Both the position numbers and the translations under genes were made by a program. Positions 31,376 through 40,939 of a stretch of 64,000 bases of DNA are shown here, piece after piece (positions within the stretch are counted from its first letter, which is position 1; each line of letters starts with the position of its first letter). The stretch lies in assembly GCF_000314855.2 (NCBI RefSeq), contig NZ_KB233225.1, forward strand, positions 183,092-247,091. The letters run 5' to 3'. The notes under the pieces were generated by a model. That model was not told the DNA's origin. It saw only the letters and a program-made list of their open reading frames with translations, and did not search any database. The DNA comes from Providencia burhodogranariea DSM 19968. GTDB taxonomy: Bacteria > Pseudomonadota > Gammaproteobacteria > Enterobacterales > Enterobacteriaceae.

Positions 31376-31490
31376 ATTAGCTAGCACATCGACTTAATAC
31401 ATTTATTAATATTAAAGAAATTTATTACTTTGTTTATTCTATATAATATTTTGATTAAAAAAGTAATATGACTATAAGTGAGGTCACCTG

Positions 31491-32768
31491 ATGACAGAAA
31501 AGCGCAAAGAGGGATCAGGTAAACTGTTGTACTGCTCTTTCTGCGGAAAAAGTCAGCATGAAGTCCGTAAGCTGATTGCCGGTCCATCAGTCTATATCTG
31601 TGATGAATGCGTCGACTTATGTCTCGATATCATCCGTGAAGAGATCAAAGAGCTGGCTCCTCATCGTGAGCGTAGTGCGCTACCGACACCCCATGAAATT
31701 AGAGAGCACCTTGATGATTACGTCATTGGCCAAGAAAAAGCGAAGAAAGTTCTAGCTGTTGCTGTCTACAATCACTACAAGCGTTTACGTAATGGTGATA
31801 CTACAAAGGAAGGGGTTGAACTCGGTAAAAGCAATATTTTGCTGATAGGCCCAACGGGTAGTGGTAAAACATTGCTTGCAGAAACACTTGCTCGTTACTT
31901 GGATGTGCCATTTACGATGGCAGATGCGACAACATTAACTGAAGCTGGTTATGTGGGTGAGGATGTTGAAAACATCATTCAAAAACTCCTACAAAAATGT
32001 GACTACGATGTTGAAAAAGCACAACGTGGTATTGTCTATATCGATGAAATTGACAAAATTTCTCGTAAATCGGACAACCCATCGATTACTCGTGATGTTT
32101 CTGGGGAAGGTGTACAGCAAGCATTGTTGAAACTGATTGAAGGAACAGTTGCAGCAGTTCCACCGCAAGGTGGCCGTAAGCATCCACAGCAAGAGTTTTT
32201 ACAGGTTGATACATCTAAGATATTATTTATCTGTGGTGGTGCTTTTGCTGGCCTTGATAAGGTTATCGGTCAGCGTTTAAATACACGTTCAGGCATCGGG
32301 TTCGCTGCTGAAGTTAAAGGCGAATCAGAAAAAGTAACTGAAGGTGCATTATTAGCGCAAGCTGAGCCAGAAGATTTGATTAAGTTTGGTCTTATTCCTG
32401 AGTTTATTGGTCGCTTACCTGTCGTTGCAACCTTGACTGAACTGAGCGAAGAAGCATTGATTCAGATTCTGAAAGAACCGAAAAATGCATTAACAAAACA
32501 GTATCAAGCGTTATTTAGTCTTGAAGGTACTGAATTAGAGTTTCGTGAAGAAGCGTTAAAAGCTATTGCGAAAAAAGCGATGGCACGTAAAACCGGTGCT
32601 CGAGGTCTACGTTCTATTGTTGAGGCTACATTGCTAAATACAATGTATGACCTACCTTCTATGGATAATGTAGCTAAAGTAGTTGTTGATGAGAATGTTA
32701 TTAATGAACAATCTGATCCATTACTGATCTACAGCAAGCCTGATGCCCAAGCCTCCGGTGATAATTAA
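31491..32768 (+). CDS. clpX: ATP-dependent Clp protease ATP-binding subunit ClpX
   Basis: AAA+ unfoldase that recognises tagged substrates (for example ssrA-tagged proteins) and threads them into ClpP. It has 425 residues (E. coli 424). An N-terminal zinc-binding domain shows CSFCGKS and [10 protein letters not shown] within the first 45 residues. The Walker A motif is GPTGSGKT near 120, Walker B is [10 protein letters not shown] near 180, and the pore and sensor motifs [16 protein letters not shown]-like [15 protein letters not shown] and [10 protein letters not shown] follow. A terminator at 32803 separates it from lon. Confidence 0.98.
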   Translation: MTEKRKEGSGKLLYCSFCGKSQHEVRKLIAGPSVYICDECVDLCLDIIREEIKELAPHRERSALPTPHEIREHLDDYVIGQEKAKKVLAVAVYNHYKRLRNGDTTKEGVELGKSNILLIGPTGSGKTLLAETLARYLDVPFTMADATTLTEAGYVGEDVENIIQKLLQKCDYDVEKAQRGIVYIDEIDKISRKSDNPSITRDVSGEGVQQALLKLIEGTVAAVPPQGGRKHPQQEFLQVDTSKILFICGGAFAGLDKVIGQRLNTRSGIGFAAEVKGESEKVTEGALLAQAEPEDLIKFGLIPEFIGRLPVVATLTELSEEALIQILKEPKNALTKQYQALFSLEGTELEFREEALKAIAKKAMARKTGARGLRSIVEATLLNTMYDLPSMDNVAKVVVDENVINEQSDPLLIYSKPDAQASGDN

Positions 32769-32802
32769 CACCTAAGATTTAGCTCAAATTAAGTCATAAA
32801 AC

Positions 32803-32834
32803 AAAATGAGGGTCTTTCCCTCATTTTGCTTTTT
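32803..32834 (+). terminator. Rho-independent terminator after clpX
   Basis: AAAATGAGGG at 32803-32812 pairs with CCCTCATTTT at 32818-32827, then GCTTTTT. Confidence 0.88.
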
Positions 32835-32848
32835 ATGTTTAAGTACCA

Positions 32849-32875
32849 TTGAATGCTAAAATCTTGTCCCCATAT
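32849..32875 (+). promoter_or_regulatory. Sigma-32 heat-shock promoter of lon
   Basis: TTGAA at 32849-32853 and CCCCATAT at 32868-32875 are separated by 14 bases, matching the sigma-32 consensus (TTGAA and CCCCATnT). The E. coli lon heat-shock promoter has the same TTGAATG and CCCCATATA elements. It lies about 100 bases before lon. Confidence 0.82.
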
Positions 32876-32976
32876 AGTTTATATTCTGAGTGCGGTTTCT
32901 TTGTTTTTAAATAAAGATTTTTAAGCAATAATCGGAAACCCTTAAACTAGCGTGAGCTAAACGAAGAGAGAGCTTT

Positions 32977-35403
32977 ATGAATCCAGAGCGTTCCGAACGC
33001 ATTGAAATACCAGTATTGCCTCTGCGTGATGTAGTGGTATACCCACACATGGTGATCCCACTGTTTGTTGGACGTGAAAAATCCATTCACAGTCTGGAAG
33101 CAGCGATGGATCATGATAAGCAAGTTATGCTGGTAGCCCAAAAAGAGGCCTCCACTGATGAGCCTGGGGTTAATGATTTATTTTCTGTTGGTACAATAGC
33201 TTCTGTTATCCAAATGCTAAAACTGCCTGATGGAACAGTTAAGGTATTAGTTGAAGGGCTTAAAAGAGCGCGTATTAGTAGTTTGACTGACAATGGTGAG
33301 TATTTCTTAGCTCAAGCGGAATACTTAGAACCTGAGTCAGCAAAACACACCCCAGAGACCGAAATGTTTTATGATGAAGAAGGCACAAAAACGCCATCTT
33401 CAGATGTTCTTGATGAAAAAGAACAAGAGGTTCTCTATCGCACAATTGTTAGCCAGTTTGAAAGTTACATCAAACTGAATAAAAAAATTCCACCTGAAGT
33501 CCTGACATCACTGCATTCTATCGAACAAGATCAACTGGATAAACTAGCTGATACGATAGCATCTCATATGCCACTTAAATTGGCAGATAAACAGCGTGTG
33601 TTAGAGATGGCGAATATTTCAGAGCGCGTTGAATTCCTGATGGCAATGATGGAATCAGAAACTGAGCTGCTACAAGTTGAAAAACGTATTCGTAATCGTG
33701 TTAAAAAGCAGATGGAAAAAAGCCAACGTGAATATTATTTGAATGAGCAAATGAAAGCCATTCAAAAAGAGCTTGGTGAGATGGATGATGCGCCGGATGA
33801 ATATGAATCGCTGAAACGTAAAATCGAAGATGCGAAGATGCCGAAAGAGGCTCATGAAAAGGCTGAAGCTGAATTACAAAAGCTAAAAATGATGTCACCA
33901 ATGTCTGCGGAAGCGACTGTCGTACGTAGTTATATCGATTGGATGGTTCAGGTACCATGGAATAAACGTAGCAAAGTTAAAAAGGATCTGGTTAAGGCGC
34001 AAGAAATCCTTGATACAGACCATTATGGCTTAGATCGCGTTAAAGAGCGTATATTAGAATATCTGGCAGTACAAAGCCGAGTTAGCAAAATTAAAGGGCC
34101 AATTTTATGTTTAGTTGGACCTCCTGGAGTTGGTAAAACGTCTCTTGGCCAGTCTATTGCGAAAGCAACTGGTCGTGAGTATACCCGTATGGCTCTAGGT
34201 GGTGTTCGTGACGAAGCTGAAATTCGTGGACATCGTCGTACCTATATCGGTTCTATGCCGGGTAAACTGATCCAGAAAATGGCAAAAGTTGGCGTTAAAA
34301 ACCCACTATTCCTGTTGGATGAGATAGATAAAATGTCATCTGATATGCGTGGTGATCCTGCATCAGCACTTTTAGAGGTGTTAGATCCAGAACAGAACGT
34401 TGCATTTAACGACCATTATTTGGAAGTTGATTACGATCTTTCTGATGTCATGTTTGTGGCAACATCTAACTCAATGAATATTCCGGCTCCATTGTTAGAT
34501 CGTATGGAAGTTATTCGTCTTTCTGGTTACACCGAAGATGAAAAATTGAATATTGCGAAACAACACTTGTTATCTAAGCAAATTCAGCGTAATGCATTGA
34601 AAAAAGGTGAGATAACAATTGAAGATAGCGCATTAGTAAGCATTATTCGCTACTACACACGTGAGGCTGGGGTTCGTAGTCTTGAGCGTGAAATCTCAAA
34701 ATTATGCCGTAAAGCAGTTAAATCCTTATTAATGGATAAAAAGCTTAAACATATCGAAATTAATGCTGAAAACTTAAAAGACTTTTTAGGTGTGCGTAAA
34801 TTCGATTATGGACAAGCTGATACAGAAAACCGCGTAGGGCAAGTTACAGGCTTAGCATGGACCGAAGTGGGTGGTGACTTACTTACTATTGAAACAGCAT
34901 GCGTTCCTGGTAAAGGGAAACTAACTTATACCGGTTCTCTTGGTGAAGTTATGCAGGAGTCTATTCAAGCTGCATTAACGGTTGTACGTGCTCGAGCAGA
35001 GAAATTAGGTATTAACAGCGATTTTTATGAAAAACGTGATATCCATGTGCATGTTCCTGAAGGTGCGACACCTAAAGATGGCCCAAGTGCGGGTATTGCA
35101 ATGTCGACTGCATTAGTTTCGTGCTTAACGGGAAATCCAGTAAAAGCAGATGTTGCTATGACTGGTGAAATCACACTCAGAGGACTTGTTTTGCCGATCG
35201 GTGGGCTGAAAGAGAAATTACTAGCAGCGCATCGAGGTGGTATTAAAACAGTACTGATTCCATTTGAAAACAAGCGTGATTTAGAAGAAATTCCAGAAAA
35301 CGTAATTGCTGATTTGGAGATTCACCCAGTTAAAACAATTGAAGAAGTACTCTCTTTAGCGTTACAAAATCCACCATCTGGTATGGAAGTTGTAAAAAAA
35401 TAA
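32977..35403 (+). CDS. lon: ATP-dependent protease Lon
   Basis: Cytoplasmic AAA+ serine protease degrading misfolded and regulatory proteins. It has 808 residues, 24 more than E. coli (784). Up to AEYLE (118) the N-domain aligns without gaps, then about 23 extra mostly acidic or polar residues (roughly 120-143) occur before [11 protein letters not shown]. Walker [10 protein letters not shown] is near 381 and [10 protein letters not shown] near 446. The catalytic Ser is in [12 protein letters not shown] near 704, with Lys in [14 protein letters not shown] near 747. A sigma-32 promoter lies upstream and a terminator follows. Confidence 0.98.
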   Translation: MNPERSERIEIPVLPLRDVVVYPHMVIPLFVGREKSIHSLEAAMDHDKQVMLVAQKEASTDEPGVNDLFSVGTIASVIQMLKLPDGTVKVLVEGLKRARISSLTDNGEYFLAQAEYLEPESAKHTPETEMFYDEEGTKTPSSDVLDEKEQEVLYRTIVSQFESYIKLNKKIPPEVLTSLHSIEQDQLDKLADTIASHMPLKLADKQRVLEMANISERVEFLMAMMESETELLQVEKRIRNRVKKQMEKSQREYYLNEQMKAIQKELGEMDDAPDEYESLKRKIEDAKMPKEAHEKAEAELQKLKMMSPMSAEATVVRSYIDWMVQVPWNKRSKVKKDLVKAQEILDTDHYGLDRVKERILEYLAVQSRVSKIKGPILCLVGPPGVGKTSLGQSIAKATGREYTRMALGGVRDEAEIRGHRRTYIGSMPGKLIQKMAKVGVKNPLFLLDEIDKMSSDMRGDPASALLEVLDPEQNVAFNDHYLEVDYDLSDVMFVATSNSMNIPAPLLDRMEVIRLSGYTEDEKLNIAKQHLLSKQIQRNALKKGEITIEDSALVSIIRYYTREAGVRSLEREISKLCRKAVKSLLMDKKLKHIEINAENLKDFLGVRKFDYGQADTENRVGQVTGLAWTEVGGDLLTIETACVPGKGKLTYTGSLGEVMQESIQAALTVVRARAEKLGINSDFYEKRDIHVHVPEGATPKDGPSAGIAMSTALVSCLTGNPVKADVAMTGEITLRGLVLPIGGLKEKLLAAHRGGIKTVLIPFENKRDLEEIPENVIADLEIHPVKTIEEVLSLALQNPPSGMEVVKK

Positions 35404-35445
35404 TCGAAAAAGAGTGAGCTAAATCAAGAAGTTTGTAAAAAAGTG

Positions 35446-35484
35446 AGGCTGACAGCTAATTTTGGGATTGTCAGCCTTTTTTTT
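35446..35484 (+). terminator. Rho-independent terminator after lon
   Basis: AGGCTGACA at 35446-35454 pairs with TGTCAGCCT at 35469-35477, followed by eight T to 35484. Confidence 0.9.
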
Positions 35485-35634
35485 CGTCGCTAATTTAACG
35501 ATGATTCTGATAATTATTTGGATATAATCTGTTCTCTTGCCATTGGCATTCAGGATTGATATAACGACTGCATCATTAATTAGCTTAATAGTCTAATTAA
35601 GATCATAGTCAAAACTAATATGGGGATGATAAGA

Positions 35635-35910
35635 GTGAATAAGTCTCAACTGATTGATCAAATCGCTTCTGAAGCGAATATTTCTAAAGCTGCTGCAGGC
35701 CGTGTTGTTGATGCATTTGTTGCATCAGTAACAGGTTCACTGAGCAAAGGTGATGATGTTGCTTTAGTTGGCTTTGGTACATTCACTGTTCGTGAACGTG
35801 CTGCTCGTACAGGACGTAATCCACAAACAGGTCAAGAAATTAAGATTGCTGCGGCAAAAGTACCTGCTTTCCGTCCGGGTAAAGGCTTAAAAGACGCGGT
35901 TAATGCTTAA
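35635..35910 (+). CDS. hupB: DNA-binding protein HU-beta
   Basis: Nucleoid-associated protein that bends and compacts DNA as a dimer with itself or HU-alpha. I take GTG 35635 as the start, giving 91 residues ([20 protein letters not shown]), close to the E. coli 90. GGGGA at 35622-35626 is the ribosome-binding site; an in-frame ATG at 35620 would add five residues. The DNA-binding arm is recognisable as [20 protein letters not shown] near residue 47, ending in [16 protein letters not shown]. The order lon-hupB-ppiD is as in E. coli. Confidence 0.97.
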   Translation: MNKSQLIDQIASEANISKAAAGRVVDAFVASVTGSLSKGDDVALVGFGTFTVRERAARTGRNPQTGQEIKIAAAKVPAFRPGKGLKDAVNA

Positions 35911-35987
35911 TACAGTTTTATTTTGAGTTTGTTTTATTTTTTCTAAAACTCACACTGACTGAATATTATTAATCAGCTAATATAGAG

Positions 35988-36017
35988 GCGTACCATGGAA
36001 ATGGTGCGCTTTTTTTT
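35988..36017 (+). terminator. Rho-independent terminator after hupB
   Basis: GCGTACCAT at 35988-35996 pairs (one G-U) with ATGGTGCGC at 36001-36009, loop GGAA, followed by eight T to 36017. Confidence 0.9.
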
Positions 36018-36083
36018 CAATCTGAGTTAAGATTAGCGTATTATTAAGAAATTGAATTCAACAAAGCGGAGTTAAGCCTTTTT

Positions 36084-37952
36084 ATGATGGACAATCTACG
36101 CACGAAGGCAAATAGTCCTTTTATCAAAGTGCTACTGGGTATTATTATTCTGTCATTTGTGCTGACAGGTGTTGCCGGTTATGTAATTGGCGGTTCAAGC
36201 AATGATGCTGCGGAAGTTAATGGACAGTCAATTAGCAGGGAACAATTACAACAGGCTTTCTCGCAAGAACGTCAATCTTTACAGGAATACTTGGGTGATA
36301 AGTTTTCTGAAGTTGCTGGTAATGAAGAAAGCATGAAGTTATTGCGTCGCCAAGCGCTTGATAACTTAATCAATAATCAATTGATTAATCAATATGCAAA
36401 CGAATTAAATCTATCGGCTAGTGATGCGCAAATAGAAAAAGCTATTTTTGCAATGCCTGTTTTCCAAACTAATGGGCAATTTGATGGTGACAAATACCGT
36501 CAAATCTTAGCGCAATATAATGTCAACGCAGATAACTTTGCGGCTCAAGTGCGCAGTGACTTAGTTCGCGCACAATTAGCAAGCTCTTTCACTGGAACAG
36601 ATTTTACTTTGCCTTCAGAAGTTAAAGCTTACGCAGAGCTATTTTTACAAGAGCGTGAGATTCGCACTGCAACACTTTCTTTAGCTGATGCTCAAGCAAA
36701 GCAGTCAGTAACAGATGATGAGATCAAAGCTTACTATGATGCGAATCAAAATAGCTTTATTTCACCTGAAAAAGTACAAGTTAGCTATGTTGAAATGGAT
36801 GCTGCAGCGATGCCTGAGCAAACTGTTTCTAACGAAGAAATGAAAGCCTATTACGAGCAAAACCTGAAAAATTATACTCAAGCAGAACAGAGGCAATACA
36901 GCATGATTCAAGTTGCGTCTGAGAAAGAAGCTAAAGTGATTGCTGATGAACTAAAAAAAGGTACTGACTTTGGCGCGCTAGCAGCTGAAAAATCAACGGA
37001 TAAATTTAGTGCTGGCAATCAAGGTGTTATTGGTTGGATGGAAAGCGCATCAACCCCAGCTGAAATTGTTAGTGCTAATTTAATAGAAAAAGGCCAAATT
37101 TCAGTACCTATTGAGTCAGGAACAAATTTTGTTATTTTCCGTTTAGATGATATCAAGCCAGAAAGTATCAAGTCCTTTGATTCAGTCAAAGACAGTCTGC
37201 AAAGTACGCTTACCCAAGAAAAAAATGTTAAGCAGTTCTATGACTTACAACAAAAAGTCAGTGAAGCAGCAACAAACGACAATGAGTCATTGATTTCTGT
37301 AGAAGATATCTCTGGCTTGAAAGTTGTCACAACGGATTGGTTTGATAGAAATAATCCACCTGCGGCACTAAATTTTCCTAAAGTTGTGAATGAAGTCTTC
37401 AGTGAACGTTTAATTGATAAAAACGGTTCTACGGGTATTAACTCTGATGTGATTAACGTTGAAGGTGATCGAGCATTTGTCGTCCGTGTTTCTCAATTTA
37501 AGCCAGAGCAAACTGAATCATTAGAAACGGTTAAATCTGACATTGAAACGTTAGTTAAGCGCCAAAAAGCAGAAGCTATGTTAAAAACTGAAGGCGACAA
37601 ACTGGTTGTAGCATTAAAAGAAGATAAAGGTGAGGCTGCATTAAGTGCTGCTGGAGTCCAATTTGGAACTTCTGAAACGGTTTCTCGTCTTATGCCTCAA
37701 ACACCAGTCATCGGTGCTGCAATGGCAATGGCTAAACCTGCGAAAGGTAAAGCAACTTATGCGACTGCACGCGATGCACAAGACAATTTAGTTGTGATCC
37801 AGCTTGATCAAGTAATGCCTGGTAAAGCTTCTGAAAGTGAATTAACGCAATTAACCAAAGATTACAAAGACATGATGGGTGCAGCTGTCAATGAGGCTCT
37901 GATAATGAACTTACGTAATAACGCTAAAATTGAAGTATTAAATCTCGAATAA
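36084..37952 (+). CDS. ppiD: Periplasmic folding chaperone PpiD
   Basis: Inner-membrane anchored periplasmic chaperone with a parvulin-like domain, associated with SecYEG and newly exported proteins. It has 622 residues (E. coli 623). The N-terminal signal anchor is FIKVLLGIIILSFVLTGVAG at residues 13-32. A SurA-like helical region follows, then the parvulin-type domain around residues 265-355 (QYSMIQVASEKEAKVIADEL). E. coli PpiD has little or no isomerase activity; that may hold here. It works in the same export pathway as SecDF-YajC at the left of the window. Confidence 0.96.
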   Translation: MMDNLRTKANSPFIKVLLGIIILSFVLTGVAGYVIGGSSNDAAEVNGQSISREQLQQAFSQERQSLQEYLGDKFSEVAGNEESMKLLRRQALDNLINNQLINQYANELNLSASDAQIEKAIFAMPVFQTNGQFDGDKYRQILAQYNVNADNFAAQVRSDLVRAQLASSFTGTDFTLPSEVKAYAELFLQEREIRTATLSLADAQAKQSVTDDEIKAYYDANQNSFISPEKVQVSYVEMDAAAMPEQTVSNEEMKAYYEQNLKNYTQAEQRQYSMIQVASEKEAKVIADELKKGTDFGALAAEKSTDKFSAGNQGVIGWMESASTPAEIVSANLIEKGQISVPIESGTNFVIFRLDDIKPESIKSFDSVKDSLQSTLTQEKNVKQFYDLQQKVSEAATNDNESLISVEDISGLKVVTTDWFDRNNPPAALNFPKVVNEVFSERLIDKNGSTGINSDVINVEGDRAFVVRVSQFKPEQTESLETVKSDIETLVKRQKAEAMLKTEGDKLVVALKEDKGEAALSAAGVQFGTSETVSRLMPQTPVIGAAMAMAKPAKGKATYATARDAQDNLVVIQLDQVMPGKASESELTQLTKDYKDMMGAAVNEALIMNLRNNAKIEVLNLE

Positions 37953-37996
37953 ATTGCAAATCGCTTCGCAATTCCGGATGTAATAACCAGTCTATC

Positions 37997-38020
37997 AAGG
38001 CCACCTTTGGGTGGCCTTTC
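37997..38020 (+). terminator. Rho-independent terminator after ppiD
   Basis: AAGGCCACC at 37997-38005 pairs with GGTGGCCTT at 38010-38018 around a TTTG loop, followed by TCTC. The U tract is short. Confidence 0.75.
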
Positions 38021-38098
38021 TCATTGTTATATTCATACAAAAGCTTTTGCAGTATGGCTTTGGCATTGTGTTATCTCAACTTAAACAGGAGAATCACA

Positions 38099-38470
38099 AT
38101 GACATGGATGAAATTAATAAAACAAGGGATAAATAGTGCATTGGTAATGTCAGTAATATTTATGTGCTCACCTCAGGCGCTAGCAAAAAAAATAGAGCCA
38201 GATAAACCAGTGATTACGGCCGTGAATAAGAAGTCTACAGAGGATAGTTCTCCAACAGTTAGTTCGCAAAATCCTAGTCAGGTTAACATCAACCAAGCAA
38301 GTGCTGAGGTGTTAGCTGAAAAACTTAATGGTATTGGTATGCAAAAAGCTAAGGCAATTGTGGAATATAGAGATAAATATGGGGCATTTAATTCAATAGA
38401 GAATATTTTGGAAGTTAAAGGTATAGGACCTTCATTTTTGGAAAAAAATAGAGATAAATTAATTTTATAA
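38099..38470 (+). CDS. ybaV: ComEA-like helix-hairpin-helix protein YbaV
   Basis: Predicted exported protein with a ComEA-type DNA-binding helix-hairpin-helix domain; its role in enterobacteria is not established. ATG 38099 follows AGGAGAA, and the 123 residues equal the E. coli YbaV length. A signal peptide covers about residues 1-31 (ALVMSVIFMCSPQALA), followed by a polar linker and the domain from about residue 62: VNINQASAEVLAEKLNGIGM, then KAKAIVEYRDKYGAF and VKGIGPSFLEKN. Competence-type ComEA proteins bind incoming DNA in the periplasm, which is a possible role. Confidence 0.93.
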   Translation: MTWMKLIKQGINSALVMSVIFMCSPQALAKKIEPDKPVITAVNKKSTEDSSPTVSSQNPSQVNINQASAEVLAEKLNGIGMQKAKAIVEYRDKYGAFNSIENILEVKGIGPSFLEKNRDKLIL

Positions 38471-38682
38471 AGTGATTAGTGCCTACTGATTTATGTAGGC
38501 ACTCATTTTTACATAATGAAATTAAATGAAGGTATAAGTATGATTTAGCGCTCATTAATAATGTAAACTAATGTAGTTATCATTAATTATTTTTATATAA
38601 GTCAAATAACTAATATTGTTTTGGCGAAAGACCTAATTCTTTGTTATCTTTTTGTAATCAAATTAAACTGGTCGGAGTAGTT

Positions 38683-39117
38683 ATGGCAACGCAAATAAAG
38701 GTTCGTGGCTATCATATCGATGTCTTTCAACATGTTAATAACGCGCGTTATTTAGAGTTTTATGAATCAGACAGTTGGGCTTGGTTGGATAGACAACATT
38801 TTCATGATTGGGTTCGGAAACGTAAATTTGCTATGGTTGTTGTTAATATAAATGTGAACTACTATCGAGGTGCTATTATTGGTGATGAACTTACCATAGC
38901 CAGTCGTGTTGAGAAAATTAATGCTAAAAATTTCAAATGTTATCAACAGATAACGCGCGAAAGACAAGGTAAAAAAGAAATGATTTCTGATGCGTTGATG
39001 AAATTTGTTTTTATCGATGTAGTTTTAAATAAAGCGGTTGTCATTGACGGCGAGCTTCTTGAAAAAATCGAGCAGTTAGAACAAATATCAAAAAACGATG
39101 CTAACGAGTTTATTTAA
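38683..39117 (+). CDS. fadM: Acyl-CoA thioesterase FadM
   Basis: Hotdog-fold thioesterase (YbaW), which in E. coli hydrolyses long-chain 3,5-dienoyl-CoA and other acyl-CoAs during beta-oxidation of unusual fatty acids. ATG 38683 follows GGAG at 38674-38677. The product has 144 residues (E. coli 132) and starts MATQIKVRGYHIDVFQHVNN, with the catalytic Asp in the YHIDVFQHVNNARYLEF motif. The extra length is mainly at the C-terminus and in a loop around residue 40. A longer reading from 38641 is unlikely. It is convergent with queC. Confidence 0.93.
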   Translation: MATQIKVRGYHIDVFQHVNNARYLEFYESDSWAWLDRQHFHDWVRKRKFAMVVVNINVNYYRGAIIGDELTIASRVEKINAKNFKCYQQITRERQGKKEMISDALMKFVFIDVVLNKAVVIDGELLEKIEQLEQISKNDANEFI

Positions 39118-39127
39118 ATTTAATATT

Positions 39128-39161
39128 ATGACCGGAAAGCCAGCAGTTACTTTCTGGTCAT
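39128..39161. terminator. Hairpin between convergent fadM and queC
   Basis: ATGACCGGAAAG at 39128-39139 pairs (one G-U) with CTTTCTGGTCAT at 39150-39161. It sits between the two stop codons and could act for both strands, although the T tracts are imperfect. Confidence 0.55.
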
Positions 39162-39188
39162 ATCACATTTGTTATAATTGATGTTTTA

Positions 39189-39887
39189 CTAATTAAGGTT
39201 GATGAATTTTTTTAATGAAGATAAAACCATATCTTTATTATTTAAATAGTGATTTAAACCTTTGCTACGAAGGTGGCATGCAGCACATTCTCCACAACCA
39301 TCGCCTTGTATTCCATTATAACAGGTAAGAGTCTGTTCACGTATGGTTTGTAAGTGCCCATAATAGTCGGCTAGAGCCCATGTCTGTGCTTTATCTAGCC
39401 ACATTAAAGGGGTTTCAAAGCGTATATTTTTTGCTAATCCTAGACTAACAGCATGGTTTAGCGCTTTGACAAATTCATCTCGGCAATCAGGATAACCAGA
39501 GAAGTCTGTTTCGCATACACCCGTAATAACAGCTTCCGCTTGAACTTGATAAGCATAAATCGCGGCGAGAGTTAAAAAGAGAATATTTCTTCCCGGGACA
39601 AATGTACTAGGAAGGCCGCTTGCTTCACTCTCATCAAAACTAGGTACAGGAATATTGTCACGAGTTAGACTGCTAACGGCTAATTCATTGAGGAGTGTGA
39701 CATCTAATACTTTGTGTGCAGCAACACCTAGAGAAATACTTAATTTTTGTGCAACTTCGATTTCAAAACGATGGCGTTGGCCATAATCAAAAGTGATGCA
39801 ATGTACCTCATCATAATCTTTTAGTGCTTGGATTAGACAGGTAGTCGAATCTTGCCCACCACTGAACACGACAACAGCACGTTTCAT
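39189..39887 (-). CDS. queC: 7-cyano-7-deazaguanine synthase QueC
   Basis: ATP-dependent conversion of 7-carboxy-7-deazaguanine to preQ0, an earlier step of the queuosine pathway completed by Tgt and QueA at the left of this window. ATG 39887 follows GAGGAGTG on the coding strand and gives 232 residues (E. coli 231). The PP-loop is [11 protein letters not shown] near residue 8, and the zinc-binding cysteines are in [19 protein letters not shown] near 188. [17 protein letters not shown] near 94 is also typical. It stands alone, convergent with fadM. E. coli's neighbouring ybaE and cof are missing. Confidence 0.97.
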   Translation of the reverse strand: MKRAVVVFSGGQDSTTCLIQALKDYDEVHCITFDYGQRHRFEIEVAQKLSISLGVAAHKVLDVTLLNELAVSSLTRDNIPVPSFDESEASGLPSTFVPGRNILFLTLAAIYAYQVQAEAVITGVCETDFSGYPDCRDEFVKALNHAVSLGLAKNIRFETPLMWLDKAQTWALADYYGHLQTIREQTLTCYNGIQGDGCGECAACHLRSKGLNHYLNNKDMVLSSLKKFINLN

Positions 39888-40096
39888 AAACACTCCTCTC
39901 ATTAAATAGAATTTTATATGGTCATTTTTCGAGAGATCTATGTTAACGATGCTAGATTAGGATGAACAGCGTTAATTTTACCTATGATCATTAAGTGATA
40001 AACTATTTATGTTGTGGTAAATCAATTTGGATAAAATAATCCTATGATTAATGGAAACGATGATATTTTATTGCAAACATATAAAAGAGAGTGAAC

Positions 40097-40558
40097 ATGC
40101 TAGATAAGATAGATAAAAAATTACTACGCTTATTGCAACATGACAGTAGTCTATCCTTGAATTCACTAGCGGAATCAGTCAATTTAACCTCCACACCTTG
40201 TTGGAAAAGACTGAAGCGCTTAGAAGATGATGGTTATATTCGTGGTCGTGTTACTTTACTTGATGGCGAAAAATTAGGTTTAGGTCTTACCGTGATTGTG
40301 ATGATCAAAACACAGCACCATAATAGCGAATGGTATGAGCAATTTGTGTCATTTGTTAGCCAATTACCCGAGGTATTAATGTTCTATCGCATGGCAGGCG
40401 AGTATGATTATTTAATGCAAGTTGAAGTCAGTGATATGAAGTCATATGACTTTTTCTATAAAAAATTAGTCAATGGCGTTCAAGGTCTAATTGATGTAAC
40501 GTCTAGTTTTGCAATGGAAAAAATCAAGTATACTACTGTGCTACCTATCCCTGATTAG
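40097..40558 (+). CDS. decR: Lrp/AsnC family regulator DecR (YbaO)
   Basis: Leucine-responsive-regulator family protein; in E. coli DecR (YbaO) activates the cysteine desulfidase gene cyuA for cysteine detoxification. ATG 40097 gives 153 residues ([20 protein letters not shown]), E. coli 152. A GTG at 40091 is the alternative. The helix-turn-helix lies around residues 18-45 ([20 protein letters not shown]), and the ligand-binding RAM domain follows ([32 protein letters not shown]). No cyu genes are visible nearby. It precedes mdlAB, from which it is separated by 381 bases. Confidence 0.93.
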   Translation: MLDKIDKKLLRLLQHDSSLSLNSLAESVNLTSTPCWKRLKRLEDDGYIRGRVTLLDGEKLGLGLTVIVMIKTQHHNSEWYEQFVSFVSQLPEVLMFYRMAGEYDYLMQVEVSDMKSYDFFYKKLVNGVQGLIDVTSSFAMEKIKYTTVLPIPD

Positions 40559-40939
40559 TAATGTTAGTCTAGAGGCTGTTGGTTTTGGAAGGTCGAATTT
40601 AATTCGAATTAAAAAGCCCTTATTTAAAGTAAAAAAACTAAAGTGAATTATTTGTAGCCGAGTGAACTAGGTTAAATTCGCTTAACACAGCGAAAAATCG
40701 CTTTTAAGTGAACCTGAAGTAATTGAATCCGAAAGGTTCTTTTCATTTTCCTCTTGGAGGGGGTAGTTTTTTTTAATCAGTCTAATGTGCTATATGATAA
40801 TATTACTATTATTTCAATCAATGTACGTAGTAAAAATAAACAGCAAAGGTCAACAATCCCTATAATTTATCTGTCATTTGCATCAGCAGAAATGCTGAAT
40901 AACGGCAATGAATCAAACCTCATTCAAGGCAATAACTAA
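40559..40939 (+). other. Long non-coding leader between decR and mdlA
   Basis: Much longer than I recall for E. coli, where the two genes are close. It holds two terminator-like hairpins, AGCGA/TCGCT at 40689-40702 followed by TTTT, and GAACCT (40710-40715)/AGGTTC (40734-40739) followed by TTTTC, then an eight-T run at 40767-40774. Nearer mdlA is a small hairpin CAGCA-GAAA-TGCTG at about 40884-40897. A 61-codon reading frame starting at TTG 40754 looks random. The region could hold a terminator for decR and a leader for mdlAB. Confidence 0.45.

Noticed and set aside
32769-32976. Small RNA SraA between clpX and lon
   Set aside because: The spacer is fully accounted for by the clpX terminator and the lon heat-shock promoter. 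No separate RNA could be recognised.
40754-40939. 61-codon reading frame just before mdlA
   Set aside because: It starts at TTG with no ribosome-binding site, runs across a T8 tract, has no recognisable motif and ends exactly where mdlA begins by frame coincidence.
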